From positions 4,464,001 to 4,528,000 of the forward strand of contig JBHGNT010000017.1 in the NCBI GenBank assembly GCA_043228905.1: a stretch of DNA of 64,000 nucleotides. Reading direction: 5' to 3'. Shown piece after piece: positions 9,630-21,252 of this stretch; within the stretch, counting starts at the first letter, position 1; each line of letters starts with the position of its first letter. The stretch comes from Azolla caroliniana. Taxonomy: Eukaryota > Polypodiophyta. The position numbers and the translations under genes are program-made. Below the pieces are notes generated by a model. It made no database searches. It saw only the letters and a list, made by a program, of their open reading frames with translations, and had not been told where the DNA came from.

Positions 9630-10860
9630 ATAGCCTATTGACTGAGTAATTGGTCTTTTCTCCAATGGTCAGACCCTCCTTTTGTCTTTTTCTATACAAT
9701 TCCCATTTTCTCTGGCCTTTTTTGACCCATTGCACAAGTGTCAATTCCTCTGACAACATATCCATTATCTCCTCCTCCACTAGAGGCTCAGTGGAAACTT
9801 TTTTTTTCCTTAAAAGATACGCCTTGGTATTATGAAATCATAAGAAATACAAAAGTTGTGTTGGATAAACAAATATACCAACCGATTCCCTTGTACTCTC
9901 ATCATAGCCGATTTGTTGAGCATAGCTAGCTATAAGGGCTGATCAAGCAAACACATATCGAAGATGAAGGTATTCAAGTACTTTTCTTGCTTTCTGAAGC
10001 GTACCATAGGTAACATACATATGAACCAAAGTAGTGGCAAGAAACATTATTCTCCAACAATTTCGTTTTCATGACCTCATCATGAATGTAGAGCAAGACC
10101 TTCACTTCGCATTCATTCGTAGATGGAGGCTCACTGGCAACTTGCTTCACTAACTACTCCAAAAGAGGAGGGTCAGGTTCTACAGGATCAATTTCTACAG
10201 GTTCTACAATGTTTCAAGGTCAAAGGACTAAAAGAACTATTGTATCAAGTGTTTGGAATCATGCACTTGGTCGACAATATCATTATTCTGGGTAGTGTTG
10301 CCTTGTTTAATGCACACTTCCACATGTAAAGAATTAAATTGATTTGAAGGAGATGATTGGGCAAGACTCTTAGTCTCAGCCACATCTCAAAAATCAAATA
10401 ATTGGTTGTAGTGTTAGCCCAACCAGACACATCATCTTTGCGAGTAATTCCTGAACACCAATTGAAACACATCTTTTTTTATATGAGAAAGTGACTTTCT
10501 TGAAACCTTCCCATTTACATTCTAATATGGCACCATGTTGTACCTTTGACATTTATAACATATCCTCACCCATCTTTGAATACATGGGCACACATTTTAA
10601 GGCTTATGCTTAAATACGGTTGCTTAGTAACTTCAATGGTCTTCTCACACTCCAACATTCTATCGTGGAATAATCCAAGGCGAGAAAAGAAAAAAGAAGA
10701 CATGATAACAATTAACCAGCTATCTTGGAGCCACATTCCATCGCACACAAAAAAAAACAGTCCTTTAGAAACCTTCCAGAATGCAAGGAGGCACAATCAA
10801 TCAACATCATATACATTAACAAACATGAAAGGGATATAGCTTATGCTTTCCATGATGTGG
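9630..10860 (-). pseudogene. Possible degenerate LINE ORF1-like remnant
   Basis: The minus strand gives broken coding-like pieces: KKVSTEPLVEEEIMDMLSEE near 9740-9800 and a related SKLPVSLHL near 10120, and RICYKCQRYNMVPY near 10540, which resembles a zinc knuckle with its His replaced. The pieces lie in different frames with many stops. A LINE ORF1 or another gag-like protein would fit, but no domain is secure. Confidence 0.25.
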
Positions 10861-13600
10861 GATTCCTATCAACCATATGAGTCCTATTTATTTTAAAGGA
10901 CACAAAAGCACATATTTTTTGAGAATGCTCAAGATTTTTACCAGGCTTGTGCTAGCACGAGGAAAAGTCAAAACAACATGAAACGACCTGATCAATAGTG
11001 CACAAAAGATCACTGAAGATGGAAGTAGTCAAGTAAGAGAAAAAGTGGACATAGTGAATCCATCCACAAAGAACATTCAACCATGATTTGTCTCAACCCC
11101 TCAATGGAGGAAAGCCTCTCAAGCAAGATGCAACAATGACATCCAATCCACCAAAATTAACTCAACTAAGACCATGAAGGTCTCATGAGGCAAGTTTTTA
11201 CAATGATTTTCCTTTTTGCCCATTTTGGGTTTTCAGGTTCACCCACCTAATGGTTGAGGCAACTTGACTTTTGAGCTATGTATTTTGGTATGCCCATGTT
11301 ACTAGCATTGTACCAAGTGGTTTATCACTTAAGTTGGAGTTTTTGTCAAGTCAACTATATGTTAAAATATGAATTTAGTTAATGAGAGCCCTTTTATACT
11401 CTCCAATCATGTTATTGTATGCTATACTATTCCATTAATCAAAATTTATAGTTATTTATGTTCCTTATATCCTAATTAAATACGAATTTACAGTTACTAT
11501 TCTTGGGTACTTCATGGGCCAATTTTGGTCTTAGAAGAAGTTAATATTTCTTTCTTTCTTTCGTTCTTATATCCTAATTAAGTATTTCTTCTATGCTTAT
11601 TACTCTGTGATTGCTCTAAGTGTTACTCATTCTAATGAACCACATTTTCGGGACATTTTCGGTTTGACTCATCACAATGATAATGTGGAGAGTGTCTCAA
11701 CTCTTAGGTTGATTTATGCATTGAATTCTCCCTTCTATTGAGTATTACATTACTAGTTTCATCATTACGTGAAACCCCCACCACACCCCATAAGATAACA
11801 CTCTCTTCTTGATCATTTTCTTCTTAATTTCCTCGTCTCCATTTTTGACATTATCACTCTCATCGACTATTATAATGTAATTGAACTTATTTTCTATGTG
11901 ATCTAATTTGTAACTCAACAACATTATAGGCATCACAATTTCGAAGAAGTGTTATTCGTGAAACCCTCTTAACAACCAATATGGACATAGCTTGGGGAAC
12001 CAAGTTTAGAAGCTATTGTTAATGGATTTCAAGGTAGGATAAATGGGAGTCATATACCCAAAGATTTGAGAAAACCTAAGGATCATGGACACATGACAAT
12101 GTGTACCCTAAGGAGTTCTGCCATAGAGTGCACAACTAGCTAACCAATTCAACATGTCATCTTGGAGACACTATAAGGACATTATATCAACTTTGTACTT
12201 CAAAATCTATCGTTTGGCTAGCTATAATTGGTGTGATCGTAGAGTTATTTATGCTTTTTGTCACCAGTTCAATCACATTGTCAAGAGGAAAACACATATG
12301 TTTACTTCAAGTTTGTCCAATTCTAAGTACAAAAAAGAACCATTACTATGATTCAAAACAAATCACCATGAACCACCATTCTATCCAAAACAAATCACCA
12401 TGAACCACCTCATATCCAAAACAAACACCAAGAATGACTGGTAATTAGTTATACAATATCAATATCCACAAATTAGTGGACCATTATGATTGAGGGTATA
12501 CTAAACAAGAATACATTTATTATACTACATTATTCATAATTTACTCCATTGTCGAACATTGACCAATGTAGGAAACACAAAAATGCATATTATGAGGCCA
12601 TAATGACGTAATAGTAATCACAAAATCATGCAAATTCCCATTCAATCTCATTGATAGGCTCCCATCTAGGAATCAACAATGGTTTGGTTTTGCAAACTCT
12701 TGTTCAATCTCATTGATAAGCTCCCATCAAGGAATTGACAATGGTTCGGTTTTGGTTGTCCATTGGTTTGGTCTTGTCCAATCGAAGGCCAAAGAAGTTA
12801 AGCCAAATTAGTTTGGCTGGGCTCACGCCAAACTAAAATGAGCTCAAACCATTTATGGAAGCTCAAGCCTCAATCAAGCCAAACCGAACCTCCAAACCAC
12901 TAAACAATTTAAAAACGGTTTAATAACAACTTGATTCTCGCTTGACCCGAGTCATTGCTTACTCTTACTCCCATCCTTATAAGAGAATACAAGAAGCCAA
13001 ACTAGTGTCATTTACATAGATTGATTGTTTGTATAGCCTCTAGAGACATTATGAGTTATTTGGGATGATCTTTTTACCATTCTACCCAAGCATTGATCAT
13101 TCTTCTATATTGGTATATGTAATATTCCACTAGTGATATTAGCGTCTCCTCTTCAATTCACAAAGGAATAAAACCTCACCATTTTGTGGAATATATCTTC
13201 AAACATGACCTCACGACATACACTTCACCCTTGGGATATATGTTGGGCCAAAGATTCTATAATCTTGTTTTACAGTTCATAATTTAGTGGATAATGAATC
13301 ATTTATGCACATGCATATCATTATCCACTTTGCGCTAATTAGCTTGCTTTTGAAAGAGCCTTTTGTCTTACAAATCCTTGTAGTGTGTTCACAAACTATT
13401 AGAGCTAGATCCCCTTAATATGTATTGTCCATCCATCTCAATGTCATTCCACAAGATGCATCGTTGAATGAGTTCCATATGTTCAATATTTTGGTTGGGA
13501 AATGATCCTCAATAAGTGTAACACACTTGAATGCATTTTTCATACCGTCACAAATATTTGAAGCTTGATCATCCTCTTTACTAAAAAATCCACACCACCA
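10861..13600. other. AT-rich spacer, no gene recognised
   Basis: No reading frame of note on either strand and no convincing transposon ends. Two small local duplications are visible: a roughly 39-bp unit repeated at 12361-12440 and a roughly 75-bp unit repeated at 12640-12760. Confidence 0.5.
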
Positions 13601-13611
13601 AATTTGCTACA

Positions 13612-13613
13612 AG

Positions 13614-13644
<31 letters not shown>

Positions 13645-13645
13645 A
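13612..13645 (+). repeat. (GC)n(AC)n microsatellite followed by a TTATA-rich run
   Basis: A short GC run passes into about 14 AC units and then into repeated ATTAT. Confidence 0.95.
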
Positions 13646-13869
13646 TTATATTATATTATATTATATATGTGGGCGAAATTGAGATAGACAATGTAAACTT
13701 TATCATTTTGTGCCAATGATTTTACTTCATGGTTGCTAGCTCTTTATCCCTCTTGAATATGCCTTGAGTTAATGGATCGTACCCATTTGCGTATTAAATT
13801 GGAAATGGTATCTTTCATCCAAGTCTTTATTTTCAAAACAAATGATCCTTCCATTAGTTATAAAGAAAG

Positions 13870-14676
13870 GTCGTAACGGTTGTTGACACATTATGCCATT
13901 CCTGTGAAGTCATGGATGCATGGACATTGCCAGGATTTAAAATGTGACAGTTGTGGCTCCCCCATTGAATCGGTTTACTATGCTTTATGGATATGTCTTA
14001 TTGCTAGAGTAGTTTGGAAAAGAATTTGAGAATGTTATATCCTATTTATGGTAGGCAGGTGTACACATGGGGTTTTGTAAGATGGGGAAGATTGGCTAAA
14101 GAAATTCAGAACTATGAAAAGGAGTATGGTGATTTTCTTCTCGTCTCCGATGGAAGACATGTATTGGAGGTCTTTGATACTATAACAATAAGTTGTTTGG
14201 AAGAGGATATGGTCTGGTCTACGATATCTTCTCTAGTAATTTGGGTATTGTGGAAGGTTAGATGTAAATGTGTATTTTAGAAAGTTAAATAGAATGCGGT
14301 TGAGTTAGTCAAAGAGGTATGGTTAATGCTCTTACATACTTTAAGAGGTCAATATGATGCAATAACTGGTGAGCTAGAGGTTGTGATTCCTAAACAACAA
14401 CAGTTTCGAGAAATTTGGAAAAATGCAGAGGTCTTCACCTCTTTTGGGGAAAGAATAAAGTGGAGATATGCTCCACCAAGATGGCTTTTTCCAAACCCTC
14501 CACCCTCCCCCCCCCCCCCCCCCCCCCCCTCGTCGGTCTTGGAACAACCCTAAATGAGGGCTTTTGATACTTAACAAGTTGGTTGATGTGGATATGAGGG
14601 TTGAAATATATTGTACGAATTTGTTGTAGCCTTTCGACATCTTTCCATTAATACCAAGGTGAACCTTCTTTAAAAA
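13870..14676 (+). mobile_element. LINE 3' fragment (zf-RVT/C-terminal region and 3' end)
   Basis: The plus strand encodes the C-terminal part of a plant LINE: IPVKSWMHGHCQDLKCDSCGS (split zinc-binding zf-RVT region), VYYALWICLIARVVWKR, then SSLVIWVLWKVRCKCVF, LLHTLRGQYDAI and IKWRYAPPRWLFPNPP. The last runs into a poly(C) tract (about 14509-14529). The sequence then reads GTTGATGTGG and TAATACCAAGGTGAACCTTC before an A-rich end near 14671-14680. That terminus recurs in the other LINE copies here. The fragment is 5'-truncated and has stops. Confidence 0.75.
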
Positions 14677-14677
14677 A

Positions 14678-15653
14678 GAAAGGTCATAACGGTTACATCA
14701 TACAAAGTATTTTTTCCCAAACCCGTCTTGTGTAGACAACAGTTGAGGAAACAAATCTATGTACTCCAATATAGAGAAAACAGTCCAACAATTACAATGT
14801 ATTCCCTAGAAACATTGCAAGGTATCTATATCCATAGGCAACAACTAAAGTAGCTCTATTCAGAAACAAACCCTCTCAAGTCATAGTTATGAACCATTCA
14901 ATACTTCTTCAACTTGTGCATCTCGGCTTTAAAGGCGATCAACTACGTTCTTTGGTCTTATATAGCATTGGTAAAATTTAAGAGTGCAAATCATGCATTA
15001 TTCCACCATCACCAACTCATAACTCTTGCATCGTGTATTTTATAGCTTGCAAGTCTTCTTGAACACCTCTTCTACCATATTTCTCCATTATATGCTCATA
15101 AACCACACATGCAACATTGTTAAAGAAGTGCATTAGATCAAGAAGGTGATGGATATATGAGTACATCATCCTTCATCCTTCATGCAACATTCTTAAAGAA
15201 GTTGCCTTTGGATTTTGGAAAAAGAAAAAGAAAAAGTTGTCTTTGGAAGATAGAAAATTCCTTCATTATTTTGGGAGGTATCAACTCATCATTGTCGAGT
15301 CATGGCAATGCATCATACCTAGTATATTCGTAAGGTTCATTAATATAATCACATATACATGGCATGATGTCTATATTTTGCACAAAAAACACTTGCAGGT
15401 ATATATAATGTTTTACTACCAACATTTTCCCTAATTAATATTACCTCGTCAAGAAAGCATTTCACCAATAATCGTTCGCAATATTGATAAAACAATCGCA
15501 AAATATCTTTCACCAATCATCAACAAACAAGTTTTGTAATTACTGGATTGTTTTCTCTATGTTGGAGTACATAGATTTGTTTCCTCGGCCATTATATTAC
15601 ACAAGACAGGCTTGGGAAAAAATACTTTGTATGTTGAACCGTTATGACCTTTC
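14678..15653. repeat. Inverted-repeat (foldback) structure, about 120-bp arms
   Basis: The arm 14678-14796 (GAAAGGTCATAACGGTT...) is the reverse complement of 15534-15653 with roughly nine in ten bases matching by eye, separated by about 740 bp of AT-rich sequence without a coding region. It could be a non-autonomous foldback transposon or two oppositely oriented copies of one repeat. No target-site duplication is evident. The left arm follows a LINE terminus directly. The right arm is followed by another LINE-like tail and a run of A (15690-15708). Confidence 0.6.
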
Positions 15654-16576
15654 TATATATCTAATAGAGGGATATTTTGTTTTTGGAAAAAAAAAAAAAA
15701 AAAACAAGTTTTGTAAAAAACCCAACGGCCAAATTTCTAACGAAATTTTTTCAATGGTATTGCAAGTTTTCTACAGTAATTGAATGCAATATTGGTACTT
15801 GGTAAGTATCGTTGATATTTCTAGATTTAAGTTAATTTAGCATAATTACCAATATTTACGTAAGACATCAATAATATTAGCAAGTTGCAACCAATAGTAG
15901 TATTGATATCAAAAATATAAATGGCATTATCATAATGTCTTAGTTGTTCAAACCTGTGTTTCAAAATATAATTTCCTTCATGATCATGGGACACTCAATG
16001 CAATCCTTCCAATATATGGGTGCTTTATGTCTAACCACAAAATTCTATATATCACATATTAACAAATCAAATAACTATAAGTCGGATACTCGCAACACTA
16101 ACATTGCAACAATAAGGTATTCCTTGTAGACTTTGCTACTTGGCTTAGACAAAGTGAATCTCTTTGGCATATATAAAAGTTATGTCACTTAAGGGGTTAG
16201 GATCTTGGTATAGGTAGATGGGAGGCTCATGATTACGATGAATATTGGAGATACATATTAGAGTACATTCTTCAAACTAGACATCACTCTACATGATCTG
16301 AAACCATTGAAAAATTAGTGAAGATTTAGTGAATTCGTGGCAAATTTGTGATAAATATAGCACATTAAAATTGAGAATATTTGATATTCATGTGCACTAT
16401 TCATACTAATGAGACCAATTATGAAGAAACAATGTAAGTTGATTAGTGTAGATTGCCCATGTTATACACAGATGAGGACAATAACGATAATCGTGAGATA
16501 TTCGACCATGGTGGATTTTCATACATAATTTGGTAACATGTACCATATTGTTCTTCTTTTTTCTCTTTTTTCTCTT
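15654..16576. other. AT-rich spacer with a poly(A) run, no gene recognised
   Basis: It contains a LINE-like tail (CTAATAGAGGGATATTTTG) followed by about 19 A residues, then AT-rich sequence. No coding region is supported. Confidence 0.45.
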
Positions 16577-18990
16577 TTTTCTTTTTTTAAAGGAAGATGC
16601 ACCTTAGTACTTTACTTGAAAAGTTCTACATAGGAAAAACAAGAAACATTTCATCTCACTTCTTTTTGTAAGATGCAAAAGCTAGTACATCTGATCAAAC
16701 AAATGATGTCATATATGACCAAGTAGAGCAATATTTACTATCCATTATCCAACATAAAAGAAGGTATGGCATAATTCCACTTTGGACCAACAGTTGTCTC
16801 TAAAAATAACTGGAGTCCTTGCCATCGGTTCTGAAAGGCCACTTGCCGTTGCCACAAAACATCATCCGAACCCTGCAGATCATCATATTGACCATGTAGT
16901 GTGTGAACAAACAACCTCCAAAATTCAATAAGCATAGTGTTGAGCTGTATGTGGACATTGTTAAAAACAGAATCACATCTCGTTTTCCATATTATCCAAA
17001 AAGCCAATGACGTAATAGTACGCCAAATGACTAGATTTTTAATTTTGAAATGTGGAATAGAAGAAGGAAACGAGGTGAGAGAGAGGTGTCCATAAGAAAA
17101 ACGAAAAAACATGAGAAGCATGCATACTTTCATACCTGCTAACCTCTCCATGAAGGACACCCCACAATATTGCACCCCAAGAGAAATTGAACGAGAGTAG
17201 TGTTGTCTCAACAATAAAAACAACTTACTCCAAAATTTCTTGATCTTGGGACATAACCAAAACACATGCAAAATCGATTAAGTAGGTGCGCCACAATGCA
17301 AACCACAAGCATATTGTTCATGTTGTCTCAACCAGTCCCCAACAGGAAGAACATAATGAATCAACAACCATCGAAAGAAAATGACGTTTTCTGGCAACTG
17401 CATGCTCCACAACCATCTCCAAAATTTGCAAGTTGTGATTCTTGCACATTATTCTCAGACTAGTGCTTCATGGCAGCAAGGCATTTATACTTTGCTTGCA
17501 ACAATAAATTTCTACCTAGCTTAACCGAATATTCGAAAAACTCCAAATGTTTAACATTTCCACCAAAACTTGGTTTTTTCCATTGATAATCATCCAGATC
17601 CCAATCCAAATTTTGAAGAGTTTTTTAAAAAAAAAACCCACAATGAGCAATACAACAAGCATTCTTGAAAGGTTGGATCCAAAGACCATTTTTTCCCCAA
17701 TCTTGCGACTACTCGAATAGCCAAAGTGTTGGCGGACATCCACACATTTGATGCAGAGTATACATGCCACAACCTACCATCATCATCAACATTAAAATAC
17801 ATAGCATCACCCATAACATTAGTTACTTTAGCTCCTAAAGTAACTTTTAAAGGAGAAAAATAGCCAAACCATATCTGATTACTTCAAGGAGACCATGAAG
17901 CCATAAGTTGTCTCAATGCCACTTGCATATCATTACACATAACAACACCTCCTCAAACTGAATGCATCGATAAAGATCATAACGGATGATTCATAAGATG
18001 ACATCCCTATTAAAGAACATTACATGCAATTGATGCATCCAAAGTAGCCCAATTTAGCCTATGGCGGCTACCAAGCAAAAAACCTCTTGCATCAGAGAAG
18101 AGAAAATTCCAAATCAAAGGCTGTCTCAACAAATCATCCATTGTCAAAGGCATTTTTTGGACCAAAAATTTCTTAACAACCCAACTTGTGAGAGTTCCAT
18201 TAAAAAATCTATCTTCTGGTAAGCATGTTTTAAATAAATGAAATTTTTGGATAAAAGCCCACCTCAATGAGGGTTGTCAAACTCCGCCTATTGTCAGACA
18301 CATAGTAGACAACCTACGCATCATTAGCTGACTCCAAATATCTTGTATTGGCAACATAGCTCTACACACAAATTTAGAGAGCAAAGCCTGACATTGTGAT
18401 GTCAGATCCACCAACCCAAACCCACCAAGCCTTACATTGTCTCGGAGTAATCAATACTGCCCAAGCTAGGCCTTTTATTCTGACCTGTTTTTCCTCCCCA
18501 AATGTAATTGTGAATAAGACATTGGACTTGGAAAATACATGACCTAACAACCAACGTAGTAGAAGCAATATACCAAATAGTTGCAAGAAGAACTTGATTA
18601 AAGCTACGAGTACACGGCCTGCAAATGATAGGTCAACCGAATCCTAGAGCAACAATATCATCCTTAACTTTAAACGTAGATGAGGAATTAACACATCCGC
18701 ATTAACGTGAAGTCCCGCTTGGCAACCCAAGTAACGAATTTATGGAACCCATTTGAATTCTTTCGAAGGCATCCAAGTAGGCAACGGATTTGGCGATACC
18801 CAAAGACCAAGAGATTTATGCCAATTTACCTTTGCCCCCGACGCCAAGCAGAATTCCTCCACCGCTACTTGTATTTTTCTTAAATGATCATCATTACCTT
18901 ACCATATTCTTTTCCATTGACCCCAAACGTCATTTAACACAGTAAGAAGAATAACATTGCCTTTATAAAATTTACAATTTATTATTAGGG
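16577..18990 (-). mobile_element. LINE 3' half, 5'-truncated, decayed
   Basis: On the minus strand the order is reverse transcriptase thumb/post-RT region (GNVILLTVLNDVWGQW near 18900, WHKSLGLWVSP, then ITPRQCK near 18440), LLRQPLIWNFLFSDARGFLLG near 18090 (split), and the C-terminal zf-RVT block MHVFWLCPKIKKFWSKLF to WNYAIPSFMLDNG (17271-16738). The stop at 16738 is followed by a short 3' untranslated region ending TACTAAGGTGCATCTTCC and an A-rich tract (16577 downwards). Many stops and frameshifts. It belongs to the same broad LINE group as the copies at 13870, 30715, 33050 and 58680. Confidence 0.78.
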
Positions 18991-19043
18991 AAGCTAGGGT
19001 GGGACCAAACAAAGATCACATTGACCAATCAACAATTTACTCA

Positions 19044-19160
19044 GCAATTAGCCTTGTTCATTAACCCAAAAACCCAATTGTGTTGGAATGTGTAGCAATT
19101 AGCCTTGTTCATTAATCCAAAGCCAAATATGTGTTAGAATGTGTAGCAATTAGCCTTGTT
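19044..19160. repeat. Minisatellite, about 51-53 bp unit, left part
   Basis: Just over two units of GCAATTAGCCTTGTTCATTA... with AATGTGTA at the end of each unit. The array is interrupted after ...TAGCCTTG by the inserted PPR retrocopy and resumes at 20488. Confidence 0.85.
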
Positions 19161-20487
19161 TTTTTTCCGATAAAAAATATCCTCCATTGGTATTAAAATT
19201 AAAGGAACAATATACATATAATGTCTTGCATGTGTTCTAATACAATAGCTCCTCGGCATATCCATAGTCTCTATAGCCTCTTTTTAGTGCATTCCATGAG
19301 ACGATATTTGAAACCATAATTGTGCTAAATGTTTTCTACACAATTTCTACATTTCGAGCATATCTCGAAATTAAACTAGACCATTCAAAAAGACTTCTTG
19401 CTTGTCTTATGGCAAAGACTTGTTAAGCTTCAAGCATACTTATCAATAAGGGCACTTGTTTCTGTGACCTCCATGTTTTGTGAGGACATTTGAACATGGG
19501 AGTTTTTCCCTTTCTCTTTTTGTATATCTCCCATGTTGCCAGATGCTTTCAACATACCAGAAAATGTCATCATAGTAGGTAAGAGGCCTTGCACAAGCAT
19601 TTCAAGATAGAGTTGTAAAACATCCTCATTCTTATCATGCTCAGTATAGCCCAATGAATGGCAATCCTTTGTACCACATCTCCAACCAACAATAATCCAT
19701 CAAAAAGCTCTCAGGCTTCAATTATTGGTTCACATATACGGTACCAACAGAAGGATCTTTTTCAAATCCTTCTTTTGCAGTATCACCATGTAATTCCCCT
19801 CCTTTGGTTAGAGACTCTACTCCAAAACAAGCTTTCAAGAAGTAGACAAATCAAGTTGAGTCGGGAGAAATTTCTACTTGCATTAGTTCCAGGCAATAAA
19901 ACACTTGCTTTTCGAGCCCATAGTTAGCATATCCAGATGCGATCACATTCCATTATCATACCACATTTGATGTACATATCAATCAAAGAGTCCCATAAGC
20001 ATTTAGGACACTTATATAGGTCACTGCTTCAAGAGGGAATGTCATCGTTTCCATCTGTTCTAACAACTAACAAACATAGGGCATCTTCAGTTGGCCCATA
20101 TCGAGCATATCCACTAATAAGGGTATTCCACGATATCACATCTTGACTTGGTCGATCCTCGACTACATCCAATGCTAGAGTAAGAGAGACACATTTTGTG
20201 TACATGTCTATCAAAGCATTAACAAGAAATAGATGTCTTTCGTACCCATCTTTAGCAATCTCCAAATGTAATTCTTGACCTTCATCCCAATTACCATCTT
20301 TGAGAGTTGCTTAGATAAATGACAACATCAAGAATAAATCCCTCCATTTGCAGATGCTCAACAAAATTAAGAGTTTCTTCACAAAACCCAATTCCACATT
20401 ACCTTGATCTTGCATAAACTGAACATAATTCAATGATTCTTTATCTTGGCCATTGACTACATATCCTCTTGTGCTTTTGCAAGGAAA
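19161..20487 (-). pseudogene. PPR protein retro-pseudogene with LINE-like 3' tail
   Basis: The minus strand encodes repeated pentatricopeptide-repeat motifs of the PLS/organellar RNA-editing type: LFLVNALIDMYTKC and DVISWNTLISGYARYG (20265-20029), a second round CLWDSLIDMYIKCGMI near 19990, a third with VTETSALIDKYA (19654-19430), and NIVSWNALKRGY near 19290. Intact PPR proteins bind organellar RNA and carry a long series of these motifs. Here there are many stops and frameshifts. The 3' end reads TAATACCAATGGAGGATA before a short poly(A) (poly(T) on the plus strand at 19159-19166), like the termini of nearby LINEs. Flanking 14-bp duplications mark it as a retroposed copy. Confidence 0.8.
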
Positions 20488-20745
20488 CAATTAGCCTTGT
20501 TCATTAACCAAAACCCGAATTTGTGTTAGAATGTGTATCGATTAACCTTGTTCATTAACCCAGAACCAAATTTGTGTTACAATGTGTAGTGTATTAGCCT
20601 TGTTCATTAACCCAGAACCAAATTTGTGTTACAATGTGTAGTGTATTAGCCTTATTCATTAACCCAGAACCATATTTGTGTTAGAATGTGTAGCAATTAG
20701 CCTTGTTCATTAACCCAAAACCAAATTTGTGCTAGAATGTAGACT
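20488..20745. repeat. Minisatellite, about 51-53 bp unit, right part
   Basis: About five units of the same sequence as 19044-19160. The first begins CAATTAGCCTTGTT, the same 14 bases that end the left part. That makes it the second copy of a target-site duplication. Confidence 0.85.
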
Positions 20746-21069
20746 GGCAATATTAATACTGGTGTGTTAAGAGATGGAGCTAAGTTATAAGCAAGAAGAA
20801 GTCCCATGATTAATGGAGAAAAAAAAGGTAATAATAGTCTCAAGGGTACAAAACACTAAGATCATGAGTAGCTCTTGCATGAGTATAACAATATGGTGGG
20901 GAGTACCCAATGTGGATACAATAATATCAAGATGATTGATTTAGATGATTAGGGAAGAAACTGTATAGCAATTAAAATTACATTATATGGTGACTTATAT
21001 GAGTCCAACCACAGGATTAATGTGATCATATATAAATCCTTGCATAATTGATTTAATGCAGGCATGATC
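20746..21069. other. 3' flank of the SPEAR-type gene
   Basis: AT-rich sequence between the minisatellite and the stop codon at 21070-21072. It probably includes the 3' untranslated region of the minus-strand gene. No other feature was seen. Confidence 0.4.
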
Positions 21070-21252
21070 TCACAATGAGAGCTTCAGAGTGAGGTCTATG
21101 TCCACTACACTCGGCCGTCGGAGCTTATAATTCGCCTCGAAGATACTCCTGGTTCTTCGGTTTTGCAGGACATTAATCGTAGTGTCTTCTTCGAGATTAT
21201 AATGGTCTCGGCTTCGATAATTCGTAGCAGCATTACTAGAGCTTGAAATAAC
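21070..21252 (-). CDS. Exon 3 candidate: C-terminal EAR motif
   Basis: The acceptor is a long pyrimidine run ending CCAG at 21253. There are 60 codons plus TGA, in phase with exon 2: VISSSSNAATNYRSRDHYN to VVDIDLTLKLSL. The final DLTLKL is an LxLxL EAR motif at the very C-terminus. Confidence 0.65.
   Translation of the reverse strand, partial: VISSSSNAATNYRSRDHYNLEEDTTINVLQNRRTRSIFEANYKLRRPSVVDIDLTLKLSL

Noticed and set aside
14326-14553. Pro-rich C-terminus PNPPPSPPPPPPPSS as a functional tail
   Set aside because: It comes from a poly(C) tract at the end of a decayed LINE coding region.
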